Shown in pieces: positions 1-25,060 of a DNA stretch of 64,000 nt; the first letter of the stretch is position 1; every line of letters starts with the position of its first letter. The notes under the pieces are model-generated. The model saw only the letters and a list, made by a program, of their open reading frames with translations. It had not been told where the DNA came from and ran no database searches. Origin of the DNA: Lophius americanus. Lineage: Eukaryota > Chordata > Actinopteri > Lophiiformes > Lophiidae. A program made the position numbers and the translations under genes. The stretch spans positions 422,001 to 486,000 of the forward strand of contig JBBDHG010000104.1 of assembly GCA_037951165.1 (NCBI GenBank), in the 5' to 3' direction.

Positions 1-305
1 CCTGTTTTTGGTTTTTGAATACAAGACTCTATCATTTGTGTCGGTTTCCAGATCAAACTGCAGAGTAGATTATTCATGGATGCACAACTCTTTAAAAATA
101 TACGCAACACAGCAACACTGCAGCATTTGAACGTTATTACATCGTGGTAAATAAGCCGGTAGCGAGTCACTGACCCCTCCACTAACCTACAGACCGCCGT
201 GAGCGATGCAGTCTGCCCTCATTACAGAAAAGATGTTTTAAAGACCGTCTTCAATCCCACTTCTGGACTGATTCCTCCCGTTTCACAAACTCAAAATCAA
301 AGCAC

Positions 306-2644
306 CTCCTTTTCGTAGTCCAATTCATCTCGCAGGGCCAGAGCCTGGATCAGCTCTTCGCTGTAGCGACGAATGGCGGTCTCCACTTCCTCCAGAGATT
401 CGGTCAGCTCAGACACCGACAGCTGACGAAGCCCTGAAGAAGAGGTGCAGGTTTTTAAGAAGTTTTCAGCATTTTCAGGAGCTTGTTTGTGTGAAAACGG
501 GGCGGAGCTTATGAGTGATCTGCGTGTTACGAGGGTCATTTCACAGCCAAACTATTCTTTGTTGGAACGCAGTATTACGATGTTCAGCGTACATTAACAC
601 CGTCATGTGGTCACTTCCAATCACACGGTAAACTATCAACCTTTCAACCTTATCATAAATGAAGAAACGACTCCCACAGTTAAAGTGGAACGAACGAGTA
701 AGATAAGAAAAGAAAAAGAAAAAGGTAGCGAATCAAGTCCCTTCTTTTCTGGCCGCTTCTACTTTCCTGTTACAAACGTACACGAAGAAGGAAAACCACA
801 GGAAAAAGTTACTCATTTTAAATCCAAAAGGACTTGGTCTTGATTATGTAAAACAATCCCAGCTAAGAGTTAACCTTGTCTTGTAAAGTATTCACTCAGT
901 AAAGCACATTTGAACTTCATGCTGCATACATACAATATTTAAGATAATGGCATAAAGAATTCCTTTCATTGTTAATTATTTAAGATGGAATTTGTGCCTG
1001 GTTGGATTTGTCACACATTACAGACAAACGTCACGGGGTGTGTGGCTGCTTCATCCTTGGAGACACTGTTCGACCCATTACACCTCAGTACTCATTTTAA
1101 TGACCACCATCTAATGGCAGCAGAGTAGGAGAGATACTCGGGCCAGGCAGATAAACCTGGCCCCGAAAGCAAAGCGCTGGTCGGACTCAATTAAAATGTA
1201 ACGTTTCTCGCTCTCTTGCTGTTCGTGCGGACGAAACGCCGTGGGATACTCACGGTCCTCGTAGCTGGTGTTGGAGCTGGAGCGTTTCAGAGCGTTCAGA
1301 TCCTGCGATAACAAGGACAGGTCGGACTGCGAAGGACTCTGATCATCCTCCGGGTCAGGAGACTCTTGCATCATCTCCTCTATCTCTTCTATAACCTAAA
1401 CAAAAGAGAAGATGATGAATGATGCATGTTCGCAGGGTTTGCTGTTCCAGTTACGAGGACATGAAGGATAGATGTTTGTCATCCCCCTGATATATATTAT
1501 AAGTTTTGGTTTCTGTTAAGGTACTGGTTCCCGTGTGAATAAAAGTGATCAAAGCCTCTGTGTTATCCAAAAATAAATTTCTTTGCTGCTATTTCGTTTC
1601 AATCCATTTGCAGTTTTCACTTCGGAAACCATTTTTGAACATCTTGAGGTACTTGGAATCTCTCCAGGAAGACAAATCCACACCAGAACCTGAGATCAGA
1701 CTGGATTTGTGAGACTGTTGCTTAAACCAAAAGAGAGAATCTAACCCAGTCTCTATCCTATGAGAGGCCCGTTATTAAGGGGGGGGGGGGGAGAGAAGAA
1801 TTTTCAAAGAAAGTGTATGAAATGTTTCAAGTATGAGTGAAATCATCGTAAAACAGAATCTCTTCTGCCTCTGGGGGTTCAAACACACCCAGTTAGGGGG
1901 TTTAACGGAGGCTATTTGACTGAACATACTTAGTTTATTAGAAACAGAAGCAGCTTGTCAGTTTTCCCACTGAATATCTAGATAGGCTGAAGACCTTAGC
2001 TGGGGGTTAAGGTGTATTGTTTGCCATTTCAAATGTCATTTTCTTTTACAGTGTGTTCAAGGTGAGACTGTTGTGCCTTCACTGTTTTGTACAAACTTTA
2101 CAAAGACGTACTTGTAGGTCAAAGTTGTTCTACCTCCGAGCTGACGGGGGAGATAATAACAGACCTAAATTGACGTCTGTTTATATCTGCGTGAGCGGGC
2201 GAGGTAGTTGCACAGGATGGGCGGATGACGTTTAAAGACCAGTGTGTGACCTTCAACCAGGACACATAAAAAGCAGTGAGCTTCAGCTTAACGCCAAGAA
2301 AAAGTTAACTAACAGAAAAAGTCTTAAACTTGAGGAAACAGCATGAGGTCGACCAAGTCCTTAAGATCAAAGCCGAGGATAAGATCCACCACCATGTGAC
2401 AGGGAAGGGTAACGACGATGTCGTCGGTGTTTATTTGTTGTTTATAAAGCGCTGATAGACACATGACTACACATCACACTAGATGCAAACGCCCATTTTC
2501 TTGAGCAATGCTTGCTAACGACTTAAAAACACAAAATGACGCAGCTTTATATCGCCAAGGGTTTGTTTGGAATAAAAGACATTTAACCTTTTTTAACCAG
2601 GAAAACCTCATTGACATTAAAAATCTCTTTTTCAAGAGTTATCT

Positions 2645-2715
<71 letters not shown>

Positions 2716-5700
2716 AAATAAACCATAACACAGGAACATTCATTCATTCATAATCTGTAACCACTGTTCAGGGTTGCAGGGGCTTGAGCCTATTCCAGCT
2801 GACATTGGGCGAGATGCGAGGTAAACCCAGGACGAGTCGGTGATATTTGAAGACGTTTAATCTATAACTTCTGTTCCTGCTCACTCCTGGCCCTGTTAGA
2901 AATACGTAAGTAAAACCTGAACTATTTTAAGATGAACACCTCCTGTTACATTTTTGATGGCTTTCATGACAAATTCCAAAGGCGAAATCAAGAAATGCCA
3001 GTGAGATCGTAAACAAGCTACCTGTTCAGCTGTGTAGAGCGGCTCATCGTTGATACAGGAGACAATAATGGAGTGCATGTCCATCTGCTCTCTTAGCTCC
3101 TCGTCATCCGACAGATCCAGAGACTGGTTGTCAAACTTCTGTCCACCAGCGAAGTGAGGGCGGGCGGAGATTTGAGAAGCACAGACAGAAACAACATGGA
3201 TGAGACGACTGATTGCATTTGTCTCTTATTCCGCAAGACAACGTTCAAGAAAACAAAACAAACATCACACGGGTTTATGGAAATGAAGGCATATATTGTT
3301 AACGTGTGCTTCAGATATGACACAAGGCAAGATGTGTGTGTGTGTGTGTGTGTGTGTAGTACCTCTTTCTCAGTGAGGTTGAGGGTGGGCAGGTGGAGAG
3401 AGCGAATGTGTGATGTCTTCCAGTCCACAGCCATCACGTTGCCATAATTATCTGTCAGAGCGTTCCACACCCTGAAAGGTTGAAGAAAAAACAGAAAAAA
3501 ACGCAGATTTTATGTGACGGAAAACAGCATTTTTCCCAAACCACAGCGGGTCAGGCCAAATCGGTTTCCTTTCTCTATTTACTGTGACACAGCAATGAGT
3601 GTATCTGACTGAATCAAACTTCCCCCCCTCAAGAAAACCCACACTGTGTTCCTGTTGATGCATCTCACAGAAGGCGCCTGGAACCGCTGACGAATGCCAC
3701 AGCTCCTTATTTCTCCCGGGTGAGAAACATTGGCACATTCACGGTCAATCAACCTTCTTAAAGAGGAGGATTGCCAAGGTTTTTTTTTGACAGCACAAAT
3801 GGCCGGCCGAAATCCTTCGAGACGTCATTTAGGTTTGCGGATAATATCTGTTGGTTTCATCAAATTAGCATCAATAAACATAGGCGTGTTAAATGTTTAT
3901 AGTGAGTACTAATGCCGTTTGCAGAAGAGATATCTCAGGTGGCATGAAGTTTGTTGAGGAAGATTATTGTTCAACAGGGAAATCCATCACCTCCTTTAAA
4001 ACTTGGCTTTTTACCGTGTTTTGGGAATTGCAGCAAAATATATGCAGACGTCTATTACATGTCCAAACATTTGAGTGCAACGCTTTAAACATTATTCTAT
4101 ACTTGACTTGTGTGTGTGCAGAAATGAATGCAGCAGAGCGAGGATGAGGGGATGAGGGCTGTGAAGCCATGTGTCACAAGGACTCTGCCTCCTCATACCC
4201 TCTCTCACTGACAAATGTTTATGTAACTCGCAGGTTTCTCCCTGGGGTGCTCATGCACAGCTCGGAGGATGTGGGTCTGAAGGGTTGGGTGGTGCTAAAT
4301 AGGGCAAGGGCAAAGGCTGGCATGAAGTATTTTTTGTGCCTCAAGCACAGACATGGTCACAGACACGTGAGTGGGTACCGAAATACACCATCGCATAATA
4401 CGACAGAATGCATTTGTGTAAACGTTGTTGTTTTTTTTAAATCATGTGGTTGTGGATACATGTATGACGTGGCTTCAAGTCCAACACACTTTGCTTTCTC
4501 ATTCTCAGCGCCCGCCCGCGCTCGCACACACACACACACACGACTTGGTCTTGCTGGAGACCGTGTTAAGCGCCTAGGCACGTCCGGCAAAGCGCAGCCA
4601 TCCAGAAAAGACTGACTGTGCCGGGCGCTGCTCTTTGGGCTTCACCAGGCTGCTGTCCAATTATTCTGTTCCCTCAATCCTCTTTCTCTTTAACTGCAGC
4701 AACTACCGTCGCTTCTTTCTCTGTCTGATCAAATGGAAGACATTTTTCTACAAATGTAGCGCACCACTAACAGAGAAGTGGGTAATAACCTGAGCTGTGA
4801 CAATCTTTTGGATTCTCTTACTGTGAATGATTGTTGTTAAGTGACGCTGAAGTCAGACAACAGAAGAAGTCAGAAAAAAAACCTAATGATGGAGCTCCAG
4901 GTCTGTGTTAATGGTGTTCACTCATAGTAATAGATTATTGTATTTCAAAGATATAACACAGGAAATGGGAAAATAAAGGGAGAGAACATATTAAATGTAA
5001 GAAAATGGCTTTTGTATTTTAGCAACATATGTAAAAAGAAAAGGCGTGTTTTTATGACTTGGGTGTTAAGGTCTTAATTGTTGTCCTAATACCTAATATT
5101 GTGTAAATGTATCGAAAAGCTGTCTAAGATGACAACTCCCACGCTTAGTATTCAAGCTTTCAGTGGACTTGTACATACATGACTATCATCCTTTTTGGTG
5201 TATCCGGGGATTCATACACACTCTGTGTGATTAGATCCGACAGTGTCACAACTCTCAAAGTTGCTGTAACATGCACAGAAGGCAAAGAGAGGTTGATTTA
5301 TTCAGTCTGTATATCTTGATGCAACTAGCTGCTGGGAAGTAAGAGCATGTTGTCAAGGGAACACACAGCTATTTTATGGCAAATAAGATTTTTTGACATA
5401 TACTGTATATAAGATTTCTGCTCCTGACATTTTTAAACAGATTTGTTACTTTGGAATTTATTTTCATTCTTTCGTTTGGATCATCGCATGCTTCCTTCTT
5501 TTTATACAGACTGATTTCAACTTAAATGAAAGGGACATTAACACATAGAAATAAAACTGCTCTTTTTTGTATCCATCATGCAAAAAAGATGAAACACGAC
5601 AACAACAACGATGGAAAGTGTTTAGTCGCAGAAACTTGATCTTGAAAAATGGCTCTGTCATGAGTGAGTTTCCTTTTTTTCTTTTCTGTTCTACATATTT

Positions 5701-6785
5701 TTCTATATGCCTGTACTCCATAACTGTCAATCACATTGAACTCATTATTTGTCAATGCCACAAGTTGAAATTAAGTTCCTGATCCTTTGCTTACATGAGG
5801 TTCAGTTTATTTGCACTAAAACGGTAGAAATGTCCCATACATTTACTTTTTTAGACTTGTAGTAAATTTCAGATGATGCACGTTTTAATTTTAGCTCGAG
5901 TTAAGAAGTAGATTTCATACAACACATTATTTAAAAAGAAAAAAATCAAGTCCAAAATGAGTTTTTCTCATATGAGATGGACAGTTTAAGTACAGAATAT
6001 CGAGAAGGTCTGCAGAAGGTCAACAGCCAATCCCTCTAAATGTACAGTTTAGGAATCAGTGGTTTAATACAAACCATTAGCCGATCTAGCATGAAATTAA
6101 GTATTGTTAACGTGGCATGCTCCCTCCCCTCTCCGAACACACACACACACACACACACTCACACACACACACGCGAAGACAAGCATCATACAGACCCCTG
6201 AGCCATCTCTTCAGGGCTAGACAGTTAATACTTTTGTAATATATATATAATAACATAGCATCGCTGCTGAGACCTGAATATCAAATCAAATTAGCGACTA
6301 TAGTCTCGAAGACATAGACTTTGAGGTTTTTGGGGTTTTTTTGAAGACATGCAACTGCTGGCTAAACTTTGAAGAGCAGTTAAACTAACCCGGTGACGTT
6401 AGCTTAGCACGGAGAGGCTAATGTAGCTAGCTGGATTAAAAGTTAGCATATCGAAACCCACAAAAAGTCACACTCACTCGTCGTTCTTCAGGAAATTATC
6501 CTCCGTGATGGGTTTAATGGGGGCTATGTTCTCCGTCGCGGTGTTGTAGTTTCGAAAACACACTGTCAGCTTCTCGTCAAAGTCATGAACGAGGTCCTCC
6601 ATCGACCTGAAGCTGCAGATCTCCCCGGAGAAACTGTTCTCCAGGTCGGAGAAATCATCTAGGCCCGGCGACGAGTCGCCCACGTTCCAGTTGAGCTGGT
6701 CCAGCTGGTCGGCGCACGCCGGGGAGGACTTAAATTCGTTAAAGTCCTGCCAGTCTTCATCGAAGTGAGCTAACGGTGCCGCCAT
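306..6785 (-). CDS. fez2: fez2, fasciculation and elongation protein zeta-2 (5' part; 3' end outside window)
   Basis: FEZ proteins are cytosolic adaptors that link kinesin-1 to cargo and act in axon growth and vesicle transport (family knowledge). Five coding exons are visible, 5' to 3': 6478-6785, 3363-3471, 3022-3138, 1254-1395 and 306-433, giving 268 residues in continuous phase. Exon 1 begins MAAPLAHFDEDWQDFNEFK and carries the SMEDLV..FDEKL..CFRNYN block; exon 2 reads VWNALTDNYGNVM; exon 3 has DDEELREQ and MHSIIVSCINDEPL; exon 4 has VIEEIEEMMQESPDPEDD; exon 5 is an acidic helix ending RDELDYEKE. The DWQDF start and the NYGNVM and MHSIIVSC segments fit FEZ2 better than FEZ1. The C-terminal coiled coil, expected to start VKNSFI, lies left of position 1. 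The last visible donor (GTGCTT after 306) is weak; reading on would stop at 297 after two more residues, so a short isoform cannot be excluded. Confidence 0.93.
2647..2712. repeat. (AT)n microsatellite
   Basis: About 33 AT units in a fez2 intron. An Ile/Tyr-repeat open frame across it is an artefact. Confidence 0.97.
2738..2845 (+). mobile_element. Fish retroposon 3'-end fragment
   Basis: Blocks TCTGTAACCACTGTTCAGGG, GGGGCTTGAGCCTATTCCAG and GAGATGCGAGGTAAACCC match the widespread fish retroposon end. It is preceded by CATT repeats. A sister copy is at 34643-34735. It lies in a fez2 intron. Confidence 0.6.
3333..3357 (+). repeat. (TG)n microsatellite abutting the fez2 exon 2 donor
   Basis: On the gene strand the donor reads GTACT and runs directly into an (AC)n tract of about 12 units. 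Confidence 0.95.
6137..6171 (+). repeat. (CA)n microsatellite
   Basis: CA tract with one TC interruption in fez2 intron 1. Confidence 0.9.
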
Positions 6786-6960
6786 GACTGCCGCCGGGGC
6801 TCGACTGACGAAGAGTTAGACCCTGGATGGTGCTGTTGTCGTTTGGTCGACTCTGGACTGTACGGTGAGGAGCAGCGGCAGGGTGGGAGGGGGCGGCGGG
6901 CTGATTACGTCATCTCAGAAAGCCCGCCCCTTTCAGATGGAGCAAAACAAACCCACGTCA
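6786..6960 (-). promoter_or_regulatory. Probable fez2 promoter / 5' UTR
   Basis: This GC-rich stretch lies immediately upstream of the fez2 ATG. It contains a CRE/ATF-like TTACGTCA at 6905-6912 and a GC box (CCCGCCCC) near 6923-6930. The transcription start is not visible; promoter function is inferred from position and composition. Confidence 0.45.
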
Positions 6961-8298
6961 GCTGTGTCATATTTAGTAGCAGAGACTATCGGATGCTATT
7001 TATAGTCATTTTAGGAAACATCTCACGGCTTTTCGTGTCATCTTGTACGGAATAAACCACAGCAGAGTTTTTGTGTGCGGCAACATTTTTTGACTGATTT
7101 GAAAATCAATAACTGAGGAGAAATTAAGCTCTAATGGGACACAGCCCCCATACACAAACCCTATTTTTTTTATGATTGTTTGCATTGCTCTGTAAACATT
7201 TCTAATAAAAGGTAAAAACTATTTAAGGGGCAAAGAATATTTCAAGCCACAATCAATTTGGCTCGACAATTCAAAATGTAATACTGGATAAATATATAAT
7301 GAAATGTAAAGTGCGTTATGAATTTATTATCATTATTATTATTAGTCCTCAGTTGATTACCTTTCATATAATGTTCTCAAAAGATAATAGTATATAATGT
7401 TAGTATAGTAATTTTTCATAAGTGATGACAATTCAGATAAATCAAATGATATCAAATAAGAGCACAGTTTGAATTATTTCACATAAAATGTGAAATTATC
7501 AAGAAATAGAGAAAAAAATAGATATATAATCCAGTACATTTTAAAGGCCCATCTCATTACTAACAAATAATATTTGGCTGCAGTGTTCCTGATTTTTCTG
7601 TTAAATACGGTTACAGCAGCTTTTATTCCAAAAATATCATGTTTTCAAAGTTCTTTTACTCCCATTTTTTAAATCTTTATGCATTTCCCCAGTATCTATC
7701 TCCTACTGCCACCTCCGTAGACAATAAAGCAATAAATGTGTTGGAATTCCGTTATATTATGCATTTATTTGTTACGGATATTCATTACTTTGTAATGTTT
7801 TATTTATAATTATAAAATTGAACTCCTTGGATATACAAAGAAGACATGTTCAAATACTTTCCTAACACCCTCTGGGCTTTGTGGACTCCGTTCTACTTGT
7901 GAATGGCACCTTTTGTGCAGAAATGTATGGAAAACAACAGGACTTACTCAAAATAACATCATTTTATTGGCAAGTGTTCTTATTGTTCCTAATGGCATTG
8001 GAGATGCTTCTTACCAGATGGTCTGGCACTAGACATTGCTTTCAAGAAACAAAAGACTGAATCCAAAGAAGAATTTTGACACGAATTCAGCCTGGGGTCG
8101 TCCACTAAAACCCACTTGACACATGCTTTGCCAAAAGCATTGATTCAGGGCCAACATGGACCTTTTCGGTGTTTAAGGGTGGGGAGGGATGAGTTTTCTG
8201 AGTATCTAAAACTTTCTTCTTGGGACCTTCACAATCTCTGGCCCCATCAAACTTCAATGGGCTTTTTTTCTTTTTTTTTTTTCCAAAACCCTGATTGC
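6961..8298. other. AT-rich spacer between fez2 promoter and wdr26 3' end
   Basis: I see no open frame resembling a known protein, no structured RNA and no obvious transposon. The sequence is A/T rich with short ATT runs. Confidence 0.5.
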
Positions 8299-11200
8299 TT
8301 TATTGAAAATATGCATACATAACACTTTTCCTACACGACAATACAAAACAGTACAATCACTTTTGTAAATAACACAATGAACGCAAAGCCACACATCACC
8401 CCTCCCCACCTTTAGCCCAAGGAGCTTAGAGACGCTACAGTAAGCCCTTATTGTTCCCCACCCAGCACTCACCCACTACCACCTCTGTAAGAGAAATAAG
8501 ACATATTTAAATCAGAAAACAATTCCCTCGGTAAACTCAAGAGCAAACACCAGGTTGCATACAGAGAGAATTTGCCATAAGGAGGTGACTGATGGGACAG
8601 AAATTCTTCTTGGATTCTAAAGTGTGTATTATTTGCTTTAGATCTTCTGAAATAATGCAGTGTGTGGCCGAGCGGTTCATGCTGCTGTTCGGGAGTTGAG
8701 ATTGAAGCTTTCAGATTGTGAGAGTCACATGTAAACTACAGAAAACACCAGAATGCCTCGAGCGATTTGGCTTTTTGTACGGGTCAGATCTACCAACAAT
8801 GGAACACCTAGAGACTTCAGTCAATTACACAGACATGCGATAAAGCAGACTTTCACCTGAAGGAAACGCTTTAAAAGGCGAGGGGTGGTCAGTTCAAAAC
8901 CTGATTTGATAGTAGGCAACACACCTAGAAACTCTTTACTACTCCAATTGGCATGGGTGCTGCTGTGCATATTCTTGTGAAAGCAGTGGCGGACAAAATG
9001 CAGCCGAACACAAACGGACATGAAGGTGTGAAAGAAATACAACAGGATGTTAATAAAATGACAGAAAAGAAAAAAAAAGAGGACTCCAAATGTCTGGTTA
9101 TATTTTAATATGAACATACAGGGATAGAGGTCAACCAAAAATGATATAATGTGAACAAAAAAAAAAAAAGAAAAGTTTAAGTAACAAAAAAAGTTCAATA
9201 AAAACAGACAAAAAAAAAAAAGCACTGGTTTTAACATGTTTTCCTGTTTAGAAGTCTGTAGCAAACATACCCTGAAAGAGGGAGGAAGAAAGCTTTGAAT
9301 GGTGCCCTGACCACTGAGAAACTAGGCTGGAGAGCATCGGGGGCGGTAAATGCTGATCTCTCTCTCTCTCTAAGAGCGGGACCCTCCTGTGCCTTTTATG
9401 CACGAGGCTCAGTGTTTGTGTTGCGTACAAGATCATCAGTCACTGCTTTAGAATGCACGGAGGCATTAGTGAGGGAGAGTAAATTCCTTTAGCAATCTCC
9501 CGTGAGGTTTATGAGTCTTTGCCAATGCAACCATTTGAGCCATCAGAACGGCAAATGCAGCGACCACAAGCGTATGGGAAACCTATGGACATGCACCGTT
9601 GCAGAAGGTGAAAGTGAACAGAAAGACCACTCAAAGTTCAGTGGGGGGGGGGCGGTCGTACATACTGACGGGTTGTGTGCAACTGTACCAAGAGGAAGGC
9701 AGTTTTTGTGTTTTTAGGATTGCAATAACGGTCTCTAACACTGTGGGTTTAGAGAGTGGTTCTGGTCACCGGTGTCAACTCATGGAATAATTACGACTGT
9801 TAGCGTCTCCACAGACATTGCACCTTTTGCGAACAACACAACACTTAACAGTTTCTTGAAACATGCCTCCATCTAAATTGCTTTTTTTTGTTTTTTTTAA
9901 ACTTCCTATTCCGTTTACCCCACAGAGATCGTTGGCTGCCAGGAACTCAGTGCCGAGTTGTTTGAATGCCACATGGTAACACGAAACAAATTCAAATGTA
10001 AAAATTAAAGCCCCAGATCAAAGAAAGTTTGTCTTTACAAAATGGCTCTCAAGTATTCTTTGTTCCACAGATAGAGGTCCCTTTGGGGCTTTGGATAACT
10101 TAGAATTAGTTTAAAATCCTCTTCACAAATTCACTATAGGATTAGGAGCACAGGAGAGGGGGGGTGAGGGGGGGTGGATCTTTTGCTGGTGTGAATTGAG
10201 CACACATACAAAAACACGCAACGATTAAACCAGCACCCACACGTCAACTCTCACGAATGTGTGCATGCGTTTTCAGCTCTCACTCGCTCTCTCACACACA
10301 CACACACACACAGAAGAGGGACAGCAGTCGTCGGCGAGCAATAAAAGTTTCACATCTGAAATCATGTCTTTTTAAAAAGGTTATATTACGTGTCCTGACG
10401 GAGGGGAAAACCACCTCACCGACGGCGTGTGACTCTCCTCAGTGTTGACATGCGACCTGTGGTTCCTTTTGTCCTTCTTTTCTTAGGCAGATTTAACGGA
10501 GATGTGCGGTATCTAGCTTGACGGAGCGGGTTGGTGGCGGTCAGTTGGAAACATTACAGTGACTGTCCTTGTCGGAGGTTAAATCAAGGAGTAAAAACTT
10601 TTCCTAATAACAGGGGGGGGGGGTCTTCACGCTAAAGCTTTCCACGGGTACTACTTTAGCCAAGATTCACCACATAAATGAGAATTAGGCTGTGACTATG
10701 ATAAAGAAACAAAAACATTGAGCACGGCCTGGTTTGTGTTCTTTGTCAGCTGGTTGGTCAGTGTTTACGTGGTGGACTGTTCGGCCTTTGTACAAACAGA
10801 TGGCATGTGAAGAATATAGCAAGAGAGCGGGGAAGAGGGAAAACATAAATACAGAAGAGTTGCTACATCCCCAATGCACCATCCTCCCCCAACAACACCC
10901 CCGAGTCCATGAAGACACTACACATGTAAGGAGAGACACAAGCAGACAGACAGATGTAGTCCAGGGAACTGAAGGCTGGTCTGTGCTGCGTCTGTCTGGA
11001 GACATCACAGGGACGCCTCGAGCTCAAGGTGGAGGTGGAGGAGTTTCCAGGGGACCTGTGCCGTGGGCTGGCATGGCCGGTGGCCGTGCAGCGAGATGGA
11101 GGGAAGGAGGGTCAGTTGGGGGAGGAGAACAGCCGTTACAGCTCACCAGTGCATGGCGGTCAAATGCCGCGAATGGTTTTCCTCTGGGTCAGGATCAGGT

Positions 11201-11436
11201 CTAAGAGAAGGACCTGAATTATCAGAGTGTCGGTCATCAACTCCACCAACTTCAGCATCAACTTCATCTGGGCCAGTCAGACACATTTTTCTCTCTTTTA
11301 TTTTTCTTGTGTCTTGGTGGGTTTTGTTTGTTATCTTGACGGTGCTTTAGGTCAGTGATAGATTTTGTTTGCCTGTTCGGATGTAGTTTTGTTTTTCTTG
11401 TCTGGTTCTGGGATTGCTGTTGTCCATAAATGACCA
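8299..11436 (-). other. wdr26: Probable long 3' UTR of wdr26
   Basis: The wdr26 stop codon is at 11437-11439. Going left (downstream on the minus strand) there is no further coding homology. An AATAAA on the minus strand lies at 8299-8304, which would give a 3' UTR of about 3.1 kb. Mammalian WDR26 also has a multi-kilobase 3' UTR (recalled, not checked). An earlier polyadenylation site is possible. Confidence 0.4.
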
Positions 11437-23491
<12,055 letters not shown>

Positions 23492-23809
23492 ACTGCTGCT
23501 AAGGTTGTTGACTGCACTTCGGTTAAAGTGGATGGCGGAGGTGGCTTGAGAGAGCGGAGAGTGTGTAGCAAGTCCCAAGACAACTCCGGACAGGCCTGTT
23601 ATAACAGCTGAAGCCCCGGGCTCTCCTGCTCCCTCCGCCGCCGAGGCTCGGTGCTTCTTCCGCGGGGGCGGCGACGCTCCGCCGGTGTCCGAGTCGGAGG
23701 AGGAGGAAGCGGAGGCCAGAGTTTCCTCACCGAGAGCGGCCGTGGTTAGAAGCCGGCGGAGCTCCGGGTGGGAAATGAAGGTTAAGTTTCCAGGTTTGAA
23801 GCCTTGTTG
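23492..23809 (-). other. wdr26: ATG-less open frame upstream of, and in phase with, the wdr26 start
   Basis: Reading back from the wdr26 ATG (23491) the frame is open for about 106 codons to a TGA at 23810-23812 and contains no ATG. The translation looks protein-like: an SSSDSDTGGASPPPRKKHRA segment, then GLSGVVLGLATHSPLSQA and FNRSAVNNLSSS running into MQANG. Near-cognate codons with A at -3 and G at +4 are ACG at 23741-23743 and CTG at 23717-23719. This could be 5' UTR that is open by chance or a non-AUG N-terminal extension. Confidence 0.5.
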
Positions 23810-23960
23810 TCAGGCCCAGAGCGGACTGTCACTATTGAGACTCTGACAGTTAGCCCGTTTTGTTGTTGTTTCTCCCAAAACAGCTGCAGCTCTAATGGAG
23901 TCCTGACGCCCTGACGTAACCGGAAATTCCTTCACTACCAAGCTTCCGGGTAGAATTATA
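23810..23960 (-). promoter_or_regulatory. Probable wdr26 promoter
   Basis: TGACGTAA (CRE-like) at 23912-23919 abuts CCGGAAAT (ETS-like) at 23920-23927, and a second ETS-like site, CCCGGAAGC on the minus strand, is at 23942-23950. They lie about 420-460 bp upstream of the first wdr26 ATG. Housekeeping promoters often pair ETS and CRE sites; function here is inferred. Confidence 0.45.
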
Positions 23961-24690
23961 ATCCATGGGAGGCGCATGAAAACCGTAGTTAGCATAATAA
24001 TTAAGTTATATTAACTCTTAAATTAATAAAAACGGCAATACAATCCTGTGGATGTCTCCAGAGACTTGACATTAATATCTGGAACCTTGTAGTGACTTTC
24101 CACAATTTTTTAGCTCCTACTTTTCTAGCAATTTATAACTATTGTAATTATAATAAACAAACCTTTGTGACACAAATTAAGTATAGCTAAGAAAATTAAC
24201 TTAACTTCAAGTCTAGGTTGTGGATTCGCCGTGAAAACATTACAAACTCTCAAGTAAACAAAAATTAGAATTTTTTAGAAACCGCTAATCTAGACCAGTT
24301 CATATTTAAAAATAAATGGGCTGGTTATAAAACATACATGATATTTTTCCAGACCTTAAACATCAGTGTCATCATCATCTAGCTATATATTCTATTAAAT
24401 TATGAATTTATAGATGTGATATTTTTTTTAATTCAGACAGTTATTAATAGAAACACCATAAAATGGCTTAAAAAACATTACAAATAGCTCCATTAAGAGC
24501 AAGTTAATTATTTAGGAGAACCAGCCTTCACAATCAGGGTCACGGTTCAACTGTTTAGTAGTGGTGGCGTTTTATGTCGATAACCTGTGTAAATAACAGA
24601 TTTAATAGTGATCCAGACAATGTGCTGACAGACCTTTTATCTCAGAATAGAAAAAATAAAATAAAAAACTCCAAAATGTATTGCAAATAT
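23961..24690. other. AT-rich spacer between wdr26 promoter and adcy3 3' end
   Basis: No coding homology or recognisable repeat is visible. The stretch separates two genes on the same strand. Confidence 0.5.
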
Positions 24691-24692
24691 GT

Positions 24693-25060
24693 TTTATTAA
24701 CGTAGTAGAAATACAGAATAATTAAGCTATATTATTTTACAAATCTTGAGCTCAAGGTAAACAACAATGTCAGGTAATAATATTATGTCTTTCCCAAACT
24801 TTTTATTCTCTTAGCACTCTGAATCAAGTACAAAGTAAAAATAATTCTGTACAACAGGAGCTCTGTGACATTGTCAACTATAATCCTGAATTATGTACAA
24901 CAATATAAAATTGGTTTTATGCTTTAACAAGCCTGGTACGGGATTAAAGCATTATTTTCTTGTGTTGATCTATCAGCATATGCTTTACACTGCTACAAAG
25001 TTCTTGGGTAAATAAACTGTGTATAACAGTCTGGGTTTGTGCTGCTGCCATGTCACCAGG
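24693..25060 (-). other. adcy3: Probable adcy3 3' UTR
   Basis: It follows the adcy3 stop codon at 25061-25063. AATAAA signals on the minus strand occur at 24802-24807 and 24693-24698; either could terminate the transcript. Confidence 0.45.

Noticed and set aside
2508..2714. 68-residue frame ending in Ile/Tyr repeats
   Set aside because: It runs through an (AT)n microsatellite and has no coding support.
306..6785. fez1 as the identity
   Set aside because: The DWQDF start, NYGNVM and MHSIIVSC segments match FEZ2; FEZ1 similarity is limited to the shared SMEDLV..FDEKL..CFRNYN block.
23492..23578. ATG start for wdr26 at 23578
   Set aside because: The codon there is TTG, not ATG. The first true in-frame ATG is at 23491; the upstream frame is reported only as a possible non-AUG extension.
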